64,000 bases of DNA, from assembly GCF_020524545.1 (NCBI RefSeq), contig NZ_JAIVLG010000005.1:1-64000 (forward strand), in the 5' to 3' direction. The notes beneath the pieces are model-generated. The model ran no database searches, was not told the DNA's origin, and saw only the letters and a program-made list of their open reading frames with translations. A program made the position numbers and the translations under genes. This stretch comes from Microbacterium paraoxydans. Its GTDB lineage: Bacteria > Actinomycetota > Actinomycetes > Actinomycetales > Microbacteriaceae. This document shows, piece after piece, positions 18,011 through 27,249 of the stretch. Each line of letters opens with the position of its first letter. The stretch's first letter is position 1.

Positions 18011-20185
18011 TCAGTTCTTCGCGAGCGCCGCTCGATCCTCGTCACTCACCCGGCGGGCGATCGCCTCGCGGAGACCAGGATGGGCCTCGAGCGCCGGATC
18101 GGCCACGAGGATCGTCTCGGCCAGCTCGCGCGCACGGGTGATGAGCCCCGCGTCCTTCACGACACGCAAGAGCTTCAGCGAGGAGCGGACGCCGGCCTGC
18201 GCCGCGCCGAGTACGTCCCCCTCACCGCGCAACTCGAGATCGACCTCTGCCAGGGCGAACCCGTCGAGGGTCGCCGCGACCGCGTCGACCCGGTCTCGCG
18301 CGAGGGATCCGGATTCCGCTTCGGTGACCAGCAGGCAGAGCCCGGGGACACCGCCACGGCCGACTCGTCCTCTCAGCTGGTGCAACTGGGACACGCCGAA
18401 CCGATCGGCATCCAGCACGATCATGGTCGACGCATTCGGCACATCGACGCCGACCTCGATGACCGTCGTCGCCAAGAGCAGGTCGATGTTGCCTCGCGCG
18501 AACGCCTGCATCACGGCGTCCTTCTCGTCGGACGGCATCCGGCCGTGCAGCACGGCACGACGGATCCCGCCGAGCGTCGGGTGCGTCGCCAGCGCCTCAT
18601 CGAGCTGCACCACGCCCCACCGAGGGCCAGAGGAGCCGTCCGACACGAGGGGCTGCTGCTCGCCGACCTCTGCGGTCTTCTTCGTCGTGTCGATCGCGGC
18701 GCACACGGCGAAGACCTGTCTTCCCTGCGCGATCTCCTCCGCCGCCCGCTCCCAGACGCGGTTGAACCATCCCGGGTGCTCGGCCAGGGGCGCGACGAAC
18801 GACTCGATGCCCGCTCGTCCGGCCGGCATGGTCCGGATGACCGATGTGTCGAGATCGCCGAACACGGTCATCGCCACCGTGCGCGGGATCGGCGTGGCCG
18901 TGAGGACGAGAGCGTGCGGACTCGACCCCTTGGCGCGAAGGGCCTCGCGCTGTTCGACGCCGAACCTGTGCTGCTCGTCCACGACCACGAGACCCAGGTC
19001 GGCGAAGGTCGTCTTCTCCCCCAGCAGGGCATGTGTTCCGACGACGATGAGCGCCTGCCCGGAGGCGACCCGGAGAGCGGCTTTGCGCCTCTCGGCGGCG
19101 GGAAGCTGCCCGGTGAGCAGCGTCGGCATCAGCAACGGTGCCAGCTCAGGACCCAGCATCTTCGCGATCGAACGCAGATGCTGGCCGGCGAGGACTTCGG
19201 TGGGGGCGATCAGCGCAGCCTGACCTCCGCTCTCTGCGACCTGCAGCATCGCGCGCAGCGCGACGAGCGTCTTCCCGGAGCCGACTTCGCCCTGGACGAG
19301 GCGGTTCATCGGCCAGGCACCGATCAGATCGGCCGCGATCTGTGCGCCGACTGTCTCCTGATCCGGTGTCAGCGTGTAGGGCATCGCTGCGTCGAAACGC
19401 TCCAGCAGCCCGCCAGGAGCGGCCGGACGGCTCGTCGCCGAGAGCGCCCGGACCGCGTCCCTCTGCTGCAGGAGCGCCGTCTGCAGCGTGAGCGCTTCAT
19501 GCATCCGGAGGGTGCGGACCGCAGGGTCGATGTCGTTGCGCGAGCGCGGGCGGTGGATGCGTTCGAGCGCTTCACCGGCCGTGAGCAGCTCTTCGCTCTC
19601 GCGGATGTCCTTCGTCAGCGGGTCGGGAACCTCGGCGAGGTCGTCGAGCACCCGCCCGATGAGCCGCGCGATCTGCCAGGTCTGGATCGTCGAGGTGGCC
19701 GGATAGATGGGGATGGGAACGGCCGCACGCGCGTCTGCTCTCCGCCGGGCGGCGTCTTCATCGTCGAAGAGCTCGTACTCCGGATGCGCGAACTGCGTCA
19801 CCCCGTTGAACTCTCCGACCTTCCCTGAGAACACGCCCCGCCTTCCGACGGCGAGGTCGTTGGAACGCCACTCCGCCGCCCCGATGTTCTTCGCGAAGAA
19901 CGTCAGGGACATGCGTCCGATGCCGTCACCGATCACCACGTCGACCATCGCTCCCGGACGGTTGCGCATGCGCCGGAAGCTCGACGACAGCACCTCGGCC
20001 ACGATGGTCACCGTCTCCCCGAGCGGCAGATCGCGGATCGGCGTGAGCTCGCCCGGATCGGCATACCGGCGCGGATAGTGGGCCAGGAGGTCGCCGACGC
20101 TCCGCATGGCGAACGCACGACCGAGCGTCTTGGCAGACGCCGCGCCGAGCGCCTCCTCCAGCGAGGAATCGAGCGAGAGCGACAT
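18011..20185 (-). CDS. recG: ATP-dependent DNA helicase RecG
   Basis: RecG remodels stalled forks and branched DNA. The 724-residue protein has the N-terminal wedge/OB domain, in which TIVAEVLSSSFRRMRNRPGAM is typical. Helicase motif I is GEVGSGKTL near 303-311, motif II is VVDEQHRFG, and motif VI is QLRGRVGRGG. It heads the minus-strand recG-coaD-DUF177-rpmF-rnc-mutM series and is divergent from rsmD (61-base gap). Confidence 0.97.
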   Translation of the reverse strand: MSLSLDSSLEEALGAASAKTLGRAFAMRSVGDLLAHYPRRYADPGELTPIRDLPLGETVTIVAEVLSSSFRRMRNRPGAMVDVVIGDGIGRMSLTFFAKNIGAAEWRSNDLAVGRRGVFSGKVGEFNGVTQFAHPEYELFDDEDAARRRADARAAVPIPIYPATSTIQTWQIARLIGRVLDDLAEVPDPLTKDIRESEELLTAGEALERIHRPRSRNDIDPAVRTLRMHEALTLQTALLQQRDAVRALSATSRPAAPGGLLERFDAAMPYTLTPDQETVGAQIAADLIGAWPMNRLVQGEVGSGKTLVALRAMLQVAESGGQAALIAPTEVLAGQHLRSIAKMLGPELAPLLMPTLLTGQLPAAERRKAALRVASGQALIVVGTHALLGEKTTFADLGLVVVDEQHRFGVEQREALRAKGSSPHALVLTATPIPRTVAMTVFGDLDTSVIRTMPAGRAGIESFVAPLAEHPGWFNRVWERAAEEIAQGRQVFAVCAAIDTTKKTAEVGEQQPLVSDGSSGPRWGVVQLDEALATHPTLGGIRRAVLHGRMPSDEKDAVMQAFARGNIDLLLATTVIEVGVDVPNASTMIVLDADRFGVSQLHQLRGRVGRGGVPGLCLLVTEAESGSLARDRVDAVAATLDGFALAEVDLELRGEGDVLGAAQAGVRSSLKLLRVVKDAGLITRARELAETILVADPALEAHPGLREAIARRVSDEDRAALAKN

Positions 20186-20246
20186 GCTCCGAGTCTAGGG
20201 ACCCCGACCGACACGGACGTTACCGCGGCTGTCGTATCGTGAACGG

Positions 20247-20849
20247 GTGACGAGGATCATCGCAGGCAGCGCCAGGGGCACTCGACTCGAAGTGCCCGGG
20301 GCGGGAACGCGCCCCACGAGCGACCGTGTGCGTGAGTCGCTCTTCGGCGCGCTCGAATCCCTGAGCGCGATCGAGGGCGCCAGGGTCCTCGACCTGTACG
20401 CCGGATCCGGGGCTCTCGGCCTCGAATCCCTGAGCCGGGGCGCGGCGAGTGCAGAACTCGTGGAGCGAGGACGGCAGGCTGCGGCGATCGTGCGCCGCAA
20501 TGCGTCAGCCGTGGCCAAAGCCGGCGGCATGGCACCGGGCCATGTGCACGAGAGCGCGGTCCGCACGTTCCTGCAACGTGCGACCGGCCGCTTCGATCTC
20601 GTCTTCAGCGATCCGCCGTACGACCTCGACGATGCCGCGATGACCGCGGATCTCATCGCGCTCGCGCCGCTCCTGACGCCCGATGCGGTCGTCGTGGTCG
20701 AACGTGCACGCCGATCCACGCCACCGGACTTCGCAGCCGCCGGCCTCGAGCTCTTCCGGGAGAAGTCTTACGGTGACACCGTGATCTGGTGGGCCGAGCC
20801 CCGCCCGGACGACGAGGATCAGCCCGAGATCGAGTCCCAGTCACGATAG
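20247..20849 (+). CDS. rsmD: 16S rRNA (guanine966-N2)-methyltransferase RsmD
   Basis: RsmD methylates G966 of 16S rRNA in the 30S subunit. The 200-residue protein opens with the family's RIIAGSARGTRLEVP. It has the SAM-binding VLDLYAGSGALGLESLSRG loop and the catalytic DPPY (FSDPPYDLDD). The start is GTG. Its last 31 bases overlap the 3' end of thiL on the other strand. Confidence 0.96.
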   Translation: MTRIIAGSARGTRLEVPGAGTRPTSDRVRESLFGALESLSAIEGARVLDLYAGSGALGLESLSRGAASAELVERGRQAAAIVRRNASAVAKAGGMAPGHVHESAVRTFLQRATGRFDLVFSDPPYDLDDAAMTADLIALAPLLTPDAVVVVERARRSTPPDFAAAGLELFREKSYGDTVIWWAEPRPDDEDQPEIESQSR

Positions 20850-21814
20850 GGATCCCACCCGCTGACCTCGACCGAGGCCCCGTCGCAGAGCAGATCTTCG
20901 TCGCCGCGCGGCAGCACCCGGCCGATCGCACGGAAACCGGGCGGAAGCGCGCCGGAAGGGAATGTCGCGAGCAGCGCGTGATCCTCGCCACCGGCGACCG
21001 CACGCTCTGGATCATCACCGAGCGCCTCGCTGTCGAGCGCGATCGTGACCCCGGATGCCGTAGCCATCCGCCGAGCATCGAGGGCGAGCCCGTCGGATAC
21101 ATCCATCATCGCGGTGGCACCGGCCGAGGCTGCGACCGCACCGAGGCCGATCGGAGGCGAAGGCCTCAGCTGGGCGATGACGGCCGCGCCCTCCCCCGCC
21201 GCGAGCATCGCGGGGTCGACCGGCACCGGTATGCCGCCGTCGCGAAAGCGTCCGAACAGCACAGCCAGACCGTGGGCGGCGTGCCCGAGCTCTCCCGCCA
21301 CGGCGACGACGTCCCCGGCACGCGCGCCGTCGCGGGTCACCGGGGGTCTGCCTTCGAGGTCGCCGAGTGCCGTCACGGCGACCGTCAGGACATCCGAGAC
21401 CGTCAGGTCCCCTCCGACGACCGCACACCCGGGTGCGAGGGCGTCACAGGCGTCTCGGAAGCCGTCTGCGAGCCGTTCCACGAACGAGAGCCGGAGATCG
21501 CCAGGCACGGCCAGCGCGACGAGGAGCGCCGTCGGACGTGCGCCCATCGCTGCGACGTCCGCCAGATTCACGGCGGCAGCCTTCCACCCGAGGTCGTACC
21601 CGCTGGACCAGGCGAGACGGAAGTCCGGTCCGTGCACCAGCGTGTCGGTCGTCGCGACCACACTGCCCGAGGGGGTGGCGACGACGGCGGCATCGTCCCC
21701 CGGGCCGATCAGTGCGTGTGAGGCGGTCGACGTGCGGGTCAGGATCGCGCGGAGGATGCGTCCTTCGGAGACATCGCCCAGGCATGGATCATCGGCGTCG
21801 GGTCGGGAGGGCAT
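20819..21814 (-). CDS. thiL: Thiamine-monophosphate kinase ThiL
   Basis: ThiL phosphorylates thiamine monophosphate to the active cofactor thiamine diphosphate. The 331-residue protein shows the family's IGPGDDAAVV, TTDTLVHGPDF, GWKAAAVNLADVAAMGA and VGGDLT stretches, plus the late DVSDGLALDA and GGEDHALLAT metal/nucleotide motifs. It converges on rsmD with a 31-base overlap and starts 23 bases from the divergent DUF3515 gene. Confidence 0.97.
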   Translation of the reverse strand: MPSRPDADDPCLGDVSEGRILRAILTRTSTASHALIGPGDDAAVVATPSGSVVATTDTLVHGPDFRLAWSSGYDLGWKAAAVNLADVAAMGARPTALLVALAVPGDLRLSFVERLADGFRDACDALAPGCAVVGGDLTVSDVLTVAVTALGDLEGRPPVTRDGARAGDVVAVAGELGHAAHGLAVLFGRFRDGGIPVPVDPAMLAAGEGAAVIAQLRPSPPIGLGAVAASAGATAMMDVSDGLALDARRMATASGVTIALDSEALGDDPERAVAGGEDHALLATFPSGALPPGFRAIGRVLPRGDEDLLCDGASVEVSGWDPYRDWDSISG

Positions 21815-21837
21815 GCTGTCAAAGGTAGCCTGGAAGC

Positions 21838-22323
21838 ATGCCTCGTTCCCGTCGCCTCGCTGCCCTCGCAGGCGCGGTGATCCTCACCGCCGTCCTCGCC
21901 GGTTGCTCGACGACCGTGCACCTCGAACCGGCCGACGATGCGAACAATCCCGCATGCGCCTCGGTGTCGGTGCTGCTGCCAGACACCGTCGCCGGTTTCG
22001 ACCGTGTGTGGACGGATGCCCAGGCCACCGGCGCCTGGGGTGAGCCCACGGCGGTCGCACTGCGCTGCGGAGTCGAACCGCCCGCCCCCTCGGCCCTCGT
22101 GTGCACCACGCTGGGCGGCGTCGACTGGCTCGTCCTCGAGCAGGAGGAGGAGCGCCAGCGCCTCGTCACCTATGGCCGGGACCCCGCCGTCGAGGTGAAC
22201 ATCCGGCGCGGTGAGCAGATCGACTTCCAGTCGATCGTGGACTCGATCTCCCAGAGCATCCAGTCCGGGCTCGCTCCGGCGACGGCGAAGTGCACCGATC
22301 GGGTCGAGTTCCCTGCCAGCTGA
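21838..22323 (+). CDS. DUF3515 lipoprotein
   Basis: The 161-residue protein has a short basic N-terminus, a hydrophobic core and the lipobox VLAGC, giving acylated Cys23 (AVILTAVLAGC). Further cysteines (about 41, 80, 91 and 154) could form disulfides outside the membrane. The overall pattern matches DUF3515, a small actinobacterial lipoprotein family of unknown function often found next to thiL, ddl and rsmD. It converges on ddl (21-base gap). Confidence 0.85.
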   Translation: MPRSRRLAALAGAVILTAVLAGCSTTVHLEPADDANNPACASVSVLLPDTVAGFDRVWTDAQATGAWGEPTAVALRCGVEPPAPSALVCTTLGGVDWLVLEQEEERQRLVTYGRDPAVEVNIRRGEQIDFQSIVDSISQSIQSGLAPATAKCTDRVEFPAS

Positions 22324-22344
22324 TCGCCGCGGGGAACGCGATGT

Positions 22345-23427
22345 TCAACCGCGGAGGCCGGCTTCGACCAGCTCGGTGATCAGTTCGCCGTAGCTCAGCC
22401 CCGAGGCGACCCAGCACTTCGGGAACATCGAGATCGGCGTGAAACCGGGCATCGTGTTCAGCTCGTTGACGACCAGTTCGCCCGTCGGCGTGAGGAACAT
22501 GTCGACGCGTGCGAGCCCACGACCGTCCACGGCGTCGAACGCTCGGATACCCGCCTGTTGGATCGCCGCGGTCTCGGCAGCGGTCAACTCTGCCGGGCAC
22601 ACGACATCGACGCCGTCGCCGCCGAGATACTTGCCCTCGAAGTCATAGAACCCCCGGGACGTCAACACGATCTCGCCGGGCAGAGACGCCCGGACGCCCT
22701 CCGCACCCTCGAGAACGGCGACCTCGATCTCACGACCGCTCACGCCGGTCTCGATCAGCACCTTCTCGTCTTCGGCGAAGGCGACGCTCAGAGCGGCGTC
22801 GAGCTCGTCCGCCGTTTCCACCTTCGACACGCCGACGCTCGAGCCGGCACGTGCCGGCTTCACGAACAACGGCAGGCCGAGTGCGGCCGCGCGGCGGCGC
22901 ACGTCCTCGGCATCCTGGTCCCAGTCCCGGCGGCGTACGGTCACCCACGGTGCGACGGCTATGCCCGCCGCCTGCAGGGCGATCTTCATGAAGTGCTTGT
23001 CCATGCAGAGCGCGGAGTCGAGCACCCCTCCACCCGCGTACGGGACCTCCAGGGTGTCGAAGTAGCCCTGGATCGTGCCGTCCTCGCCGTGTGGTCCGTG
23101 CAGGATGGGCAGCACCACGTCGATCTCGCCGAAGCCTTCGATCGAGCCGTCCGTCTGCACGACTCGCAGCGTGCGGTCCCCACCCGGCTCGGGCCACAGG
23201 ACACGTGTGCCGTTGTCGACGACCTCCGGGAGATGCGCGGCATCCAGCGGGAACTTCGCGGGATCGTCGTCTTCCAACACGAATGCCCCCTCGCGGGTGA
23301 TGCCCACCGGGATCACGGCATACCGGTCGCGGTCAATCGCTCCCAGCACGCCCCCCGCCGTTGCGGAACTGATCGAATGCTCGCTGGAGCGCCCGCCGAA
23401 GAGCACCACCACCGTCTGCTTGTCCAT
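22345..23427 (-). CDS. ddl: D-alanine--D-alanine ligase
   Basis: Ddl joins two D-alanines for the peptidoglycan stem peptide. The 360-residue ATP-grasp enzyme begins with MDKQTVVVLFGGRSSEHS and has HGPHGEDGTIQG, LPLFVKPARAGSSVGVSK and the C-terminal NELNTMPGFTPISMFPK motif. The ATG at 23427 is chosen because it gives the exact family N-terminus. That places its first 95 bases inside the end of gpsA, in another frame, which is unusual. Confidence 0.96.
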   Translation of the reverse strand: MDKQTVVVLFGGRSSEHSISSATAGGVLGAIDRDRYAVIPVGITREGAFVLEDDDPAKFPLDAAHLPEVVDNGTRVLWPEPGGDRTLRVVQTDGSIEGFGEIDVVLPILHGPHGEDGTIQGYFDTLEVPYAGGGVLDSALCMDKHFMKIALQAAGIAVAPWVTVRRRDWDQDAEDVRRRAAALGLPLFVKPARAGSSVGVSKVETADELDAALSVAFAEDEKVLIETGVSGREIEVAVLEGAEGVRASLPGEIVLTSRGFYDFEGKYLGGDGVDVVCPAELTAAETAAIQQAGIRAFDAVDGRGLARVDMFLTPTGELVVNELNTMPGFTPISMFPKCWVASGLSYGELITELVEAGLRG

Positions 23428-24466
23428 GGTTGGTCCTCTCACCCCGCGGGGTGTCGTCGTCCGTCGTCAGGTGGGGTGCGATGTCCCGCGGATCCATCTT
23501 GCCGTCGAGCACCATCTTCACCTGCTCGACGATGGGCATGTCGACCTCCGCTTCGCGTGCGAGCTGCAGGATCGGGGCGACGGAGGCTAGCCCCTCCGCC
23601 GTCTGCTGCATCTGCTTCACGACATCCTGGAAGCTGTAGCCCTGGCCGAGAAGGCGGCCCGCCGTGTTGTTCCTGCTCAGCGGCGACTGGCACGTGGCGA
23701 TCAGGTCCCCGAGACCGGCGAGCCCCTGGAGGGTCTCCGGATGCGCGCCGTTCGCCACCGCGAAGTCGGTCATCTCGACGAGTCCGCGCGTAATGATCGA
23801 CGCCTTCGTGTTCTCCCCGTATCCGACACCGTCCACGATGCCGATCGCGACCGCGATCAAGTTCTTGAGCACGCCGCCGAACTCGGTACCGATCACGTCG
23901 GTGTTCACGAAGGTGCGGAAATAGGTGTTGCGAGCGGCGCGTGCGACGACGTCGGCCGTCTCCTGGCTGCGCGAGGAGATCACGGCCGCGGTGGGCTGCT
24001 CCCGGGCGATCTCCAGTGCGAGGTTCGGCCCCGAGGCTACGGCGATGCGGTCGGGATCGCAGCGCAGTTCCTGCTGGATCACCTGGCTCATACGCAGACC
24101 CGTGCCGCGTTCGACGCCCTTCATGAGACTGATGACCTTGGCGTCACTGTCCGCGAGCAAGGGGCGCAGCGCTTTCAGGTTCTCGCGGAGCGACTGGCTC
24201 GGCACCGACAGGTACACCTGCTCAACGCCGTCGAGGGACGTCGCGAGCTCGTGCGTGGCCACCATCGTGCGCGGGAGGTTGATTCCCGGGAGGTAGCGCG
24301 AATTGCGCTTGGCCTCGCTGATCTCCTGCGCGAGTTCTGCACGCCGCGCCCACATCGTGACGTGCGCACCGCCGTCGGCGAGGATCTTGCCGAAAGTCGT
24401 TCCCCAACTGCCCGCGCCGATCACGGCGACGCGCGGCCCGCTCGGAACGGTTCTCTTAGGTGTCAA
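23333..24466 (-). CDS. gpsA: Glycerol-3-phosphate dehydrogenase [NAD(P)+]
   Basis: GpsA reduces dihydroxyacetone phosphate to sn-glycerol-3-phosphate, the backbone of phospholipids. The 377-residue protein has the Rossmann motif GAGSWGTTFG near 17-26, the GPNLALEIAR segment, catalytic-lysine context FGGVLKNLIAVA, and LAGLGDLIATCQSPLSRN. Most members end near the DIAPHLTTDDD segment. This one continues about 30 residues (RTNHGQADGGGALRR onward), and that Arg/Gly-rich tail is read from the start of ddl. It overlaps the acyltransferase stop by 11 bases. Confidence 0.95.
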   Translation of the reverse strand: MTPKRTVPSGPRVAVIGAGSWGTTFGKILADGGAHVTMWARRAELAQEISEAKRNSRYLPGINLPRTMVATHELATSLDGVEQVYLSVPSQSLRENLKALRPLLADSDAKVISLMKGVERGTGLRMSQVIQQELRCDPDRIAVASGPNLALEIAREQPTAAVISSRSQETADVVARAARNTYFRTFVNTDVIGTEFGGVLKNLIAVAIGIVDGVGYGENTKASIITRGLVEMTDFAVANGAHPETLQGLAGLGDLIATCQSPLSRNNTAGRLLGQGYSFQDVVKQMQQTAEGLASVAPILQLAREAEVDMPIVEQVKMVLDGKMDPRDIAPHLTTDDDTPRGERTNHGQADGGGALRRALQRAFDQFRNGGGRAGSD

Positions 24467-25220
24467 GGCGCCCGGTCTCCTTCTGCCCGTGGTTCGCGGG
24501 GTTCCATCGCTCCGCCGGTGCCTTCTCGTCTCGAAGCTCCTCGAGCAGCGCGGTGATGGCGTTCATGAGTCGATCCGTGGCTTCGTTGAGGGCGGCCGGC
24601 TCCCCCGCGCGTTCACGCAGATCCGAGACATCGACCGGGTCGCCGATCAGAACCTGGACGGGCTTTCGCAGCGGCCAGAGGCTCAAGCCCTTCTGATAAC
24701 GCCCCATGATCGCCTGGGTGCCCCATTGGGCCATCGGGATCAGCGGGATGCCATCGGCGAGAGCCAGACGAACCGCGCCCGACTTCCCGCGCATCGGCCA
24801 CAGCGCCGGGTCTCGCGTGAGCGTTCCCTCGGGATAGACGATCACGCCACGACCGTGCTCGACGAGTTCCTCCGATTGTTTCATGGTCTGCCGGGCGGAC
24901 GCGGCCGAAGACGTGCGAGCGACCGGGATCATCCCGGTGCGACGCAGGAACCAGCCGAGCACCGGCACCTTGAAGAGGCTCTCCTTGGCCATGAAGCGCG
25001 GGGCGCGACCGGCACGCCACACGGCGACGGCGACGATGAGCGGATCGAACTCCGAGTAGTGGTTCGGAGCCAGGACGAAGGACCCCTCGCGCGGCAGCTT
25101 CTCGGCCCCGCGCACACGGATCTTCGCGATCAGGGAGACCGGAGGGATCACGAGCGCCGCGAGCGGCCAGAAGATGCTCGGGCGCTTCGTCTCCGACGAT
25201 CGGGACGCCACGTCGGTCAC
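24456..25220 (-). CDS. 1-acylglycerol-3-phosphate acyltransferase family protein (PlsC-like)
   Basis: This 254-residue protein is a membrane-associated acyltransferase with the catalytic NHYSEFD (HxxxxD box) at about 52-58 and the YPEGTLTRDP motif (family FPEGTRS) near 127. It transfers an acyl chain to lysophosphatidic acid or a related lipid. The GTG at 25220 (opening VTDVASRSS) is chosen because it overlaps the murA stop as GTGA and gives the family length. The upstream frame is antisense-like noise. Context between murA and gpsA fits phospholipid synthesis. Confidence 0.9.
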   Translation of the reverse strand: MTDVASRSSETKRPSIFWPLAALVIPPVSLIAKIRVRGAEKLPREGSFVLAPNHYSEFDPLIVAVAVWRAGRAPRFMAKESLFKVPVLGWFLRRTGMIPVARTSSAASARQTMKQSEELVEHGRGVIVYPEGTLTRDPALWPMRGKSGAVRLALADGIPLIPMAQWGTQAIMGRYQKGLSLWPLRKPVQVLIGDPVDVSDLRERAGEPAALNEATDRLMNAITALLEELRDEKAPAERWNPANHGQKETGRLDT

Positions 25221-26584
25221 CGGATGACGTCGAAGTCGGCACCGAGCGCGTCGAGCTTGGCGAGGAACTTCTCGTAACCACGGCTGAGGATATCGACGCC
25301 GGACACCTTGGACTCGCCGGTGGCGGTGAGCGCCGCGATGACGTGGCTGTAACCGCCGCGAAGGTCGGGCACCACGATGTCTGCACCGTGGAGCGGAGTG
25401 GGACCGGTGACGACCGCAGCCTGCTCGAGGTCTCGACGCGGAACCCGACGCGGGCCGTCCTGGAGCCCCCGAGGGTGCACCACGATGTCGGCACCCATCT
25501 TGACCAGCGCATCGGTGAAGCCCATCCGGTTCTCGTACACGGTCTCGTGCACGACGGAACGGCCGTGCGCCTGGGTCAGCGCGACGACCAGCGGCTGCTG
25601 CCAGTCCGTCATGAACCCGGGGTGGACGTCGGTCTCGATCACGACGGGCTTGATCTCTCCGTCGCGACGGAACAGGATGCCGTCCTCCTGGATGTCGAAC
25701 CACCCGCCCGCCTTGCGGAAGACGTTGAGGAACGTCAGCATCTCCTGCTGCTTGGCTCCGCCGACGAAGATCTCGCCATCGGTCGCCAGTGCGGCAGAGG
25801 CCCAGGACGCTGCCTCGTTGCGGTCGAAGATCGACCGGTGGTCGTAGCCGCGGAGCTTCTCGACGCCCTCGATGACGATGACGCGGTTCGGCTCGTAGGA
25901 GATGATCGCGCCCATCTTCTGCAGCACGGCGATCAGGTCCATGATCTCGGGCTCGATGGCCGCGTTGCGCAGCTCCGTGACGCCCTCGGCGCGGACGGCG
26001 GTGAGGAGCACCTGCTCCGTCGCACCGACACTCGGGTACGGGAGGTGGATGTTGGCGCCGTGCAGGCGCGTTCCCCCGGTGGAGAGCCGGATGCCGCTGG
26101 GGAGCTTCTCGACGATCGCGCCGAACTTGCGCAGTGCGTCCAGATGGAAGTCGATAGGGCGGTCGCCGATCCGGCATCCGCCGAGGTCGGGGATGAACGC
26201 CTGACCGAGACGGTGCAGCAACGGGCCGCAGAACAGGATCGGGATGCGCGAGGCTCCTGCGTGCGCGTCGATCTCCTCGAAGTGCGCGGACTCGACGTCG
26301 CTGGGGTCGAAAACGAGCGAACCGGGCTCGTCCCCTTCCGAGACCCGTACGCCGTGCACCTCGAGCAGCGAGCGCACGACCGCGACATCGCTGATGGCCG
26401 GGACATCGCGCAGGGTGCTGACGGTTTCGCCGAGGAGGGACGCGACCATGGCCTTCGTCGCCAGGTTCTTCGCGCCCTTGACGTCGACACGGCCACGGAG
26501 CGGACGTCCGCCTCGAATGGCGAGGACGTCTCCGGTGAGTGCAGGAACTCCGTCCGGAAGAGCGTCGCGCACAGGTGTCGTCAT
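25217..26584 (-). CDS. murA: UDP-N-acetylglucosamine 1-carboxyvinyltransferase MurA
   Basis: MurA transfers enolpyruvate from PEP to UDP-GlcNAc, the first committed step of peptidoglycan synthesis. The 455-residue product shows GAKNLATKAMVASLLG at about 37-52 and the active-site cysteine in LGGCRIGDRPID (Cys137). Enzymes with cysteine here are in principle fosfomycin-sensitive. The late RGGYSHVIAALTATGES segment is also typical. The ATG at 26584 gives the normal start; the frame continues upstream into a GC-rich hairpin that is not coding. It overlaps the acyltransferase start by 4 bases. Confidence 0.96.
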   Translation of the reverse strand: MTTPVRDALPDGVPALTGDVLAIRGGRPLRGRVDVKGAKNLATKAMVASLLGETVSTLRDVPAISDVAVVRSLLEVHGVRVSEGDEPGSLVFDPSDVESAHFEEIDAHAGASRIPILFCGPLLHRLGQAFIPDLGGCRIGDRPIDFHLDALRKFGAIVEKLPSGIRLSTGGTRLHGANIHLPYPSVGATEQVLLTAVRAEGVTELRNAAIEPEIMDLIAVLQKMGAIISYEPNRVIVIEGVEKLRGYDHRSIFDRNEAASWASAALATDGEIFVGGAKQQEMLTFLNVFRKAGGWFDIQEDGILFRRDGEIKPVVIETDVHPGFMTDWQQPLVVALTQAHGRSVVHETVYENRMGFTDALVKMGADIVVHPRGLQDGPRRVPRRDLEQAAVVTGPTPLHGADIVVPDLRGGYSHVIAALTATGESKVSGVDILSRGYEKFLAKLDALGADFDVIR

Positions 26585-26612
26585 TCGGAGCCTCACTTCA
26601 TTTACGGATTTC

Positions 26613-26644
26613 GGGGGCGGGTTGCCCCTGGCTCCCCCGCCCCC
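26613..26644 (-). terminator. 9-bp GC hairpin between leuD and murA
   Basis: GGGGGCGGG (26613-26621) and CCCGCCCCC (26636-26644) form a perfect stem with a 14-base loop. It starts 6 bases after the leuD stop. It may be a partial terminator separating leucine synthesis from murA. A TAAATG -10-like element lies between it and murA. Confidence 0.5.
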
Positions 26645-26649
26645 ACCGT

Positions 26650-27246
26650 CTACTGAACGGGAAGGGTCCGTGGCCGCCACGACTCGCGACGAGCCTCGAA
26701 CTGCGCGATCTTGTCTTCGTTGCGCAGCGTGAGCCCGATGTCATCGAGCCCTTCGAGGAGCCGCCATCTAGTGTAATCGTCGATCCCGATCTCGGCCTGG
26801 ACGTCGCCGATCGACGCGGTCCGCGCCTCGAGATCGACCGTCATCGATACCCCGGGATTCCGGTCGATCTCGCCCCAGAAGCGCTCGAGGTCCTCCTCGG
26901 AGATGGTCGCGGCGAGCAGACCCTGCTTGCCGGAATTGCCCCGGAAGATATCAGCGAAGCGGGGGCTGAGCACGACCTTGAAACCGAAGTCCCGCAACGC
27001 CCAGACCGCGTGCTCACGGCTGGATCCGGTGCCGAAATCGGGCCCGGCGAGGAGCACGGAGGCCCCCTGGAACACCGGCTGATTGAGAACGAACTCCGGG
27101 TCCTGGCGCCACCCATGGAACAGCGCGTCCTCGAAACCGGTCTTGGTGACCCGCTTGAGGAAGACGGCGGGGATGATCTGGTCGGTGTCCACGTTGGAGC
27201 GCTTCAACGGTGCGGCGACCCCGGTGTGAGTGGTGAACTTCTCCAT
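26650..27246 (-). CDS. leuD: 3-isopropylmalate dehydratase small subunit
   Basis: LeuD is the small subunit of isopropylmalate isomerase, which converts 2- to 3-isopropylmalate in leucine synthesis. The 198-residue protein has the family motifs [15 protein letters not shown] near 16-30 and [17 protein letters not shown] near 68-84. It follows leuC by 3 bases on the same strand. Confidence 0.97.
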   Translation of the reverse strand: MEKFTTHTGVAAPLKRSNVDTDQIIPAVFLKRVTKTGFEDALFHGWRQDPEFVLNQPVFQGASVLLAGPDFGTGSSREHAVWALRDFGFKVVLSPRFADIFRGNSGKQGLLAATISEEDLERFWGEIDRNPGVSMTVDLEARTASIGDVQAEIGIDDYTRWRLLEGLDDIGLTLRNEDKIAQFEARRESWRPRTLPVQ

Positions 27247-27249
27247 GAT

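Noticed and set aside
17306..19828. Open frame (840 codons) opposite recG and coaD
   Set aside because: recG and coaD motifs are intact on the other strand; the antisense protein is Arg/His-rich noise.
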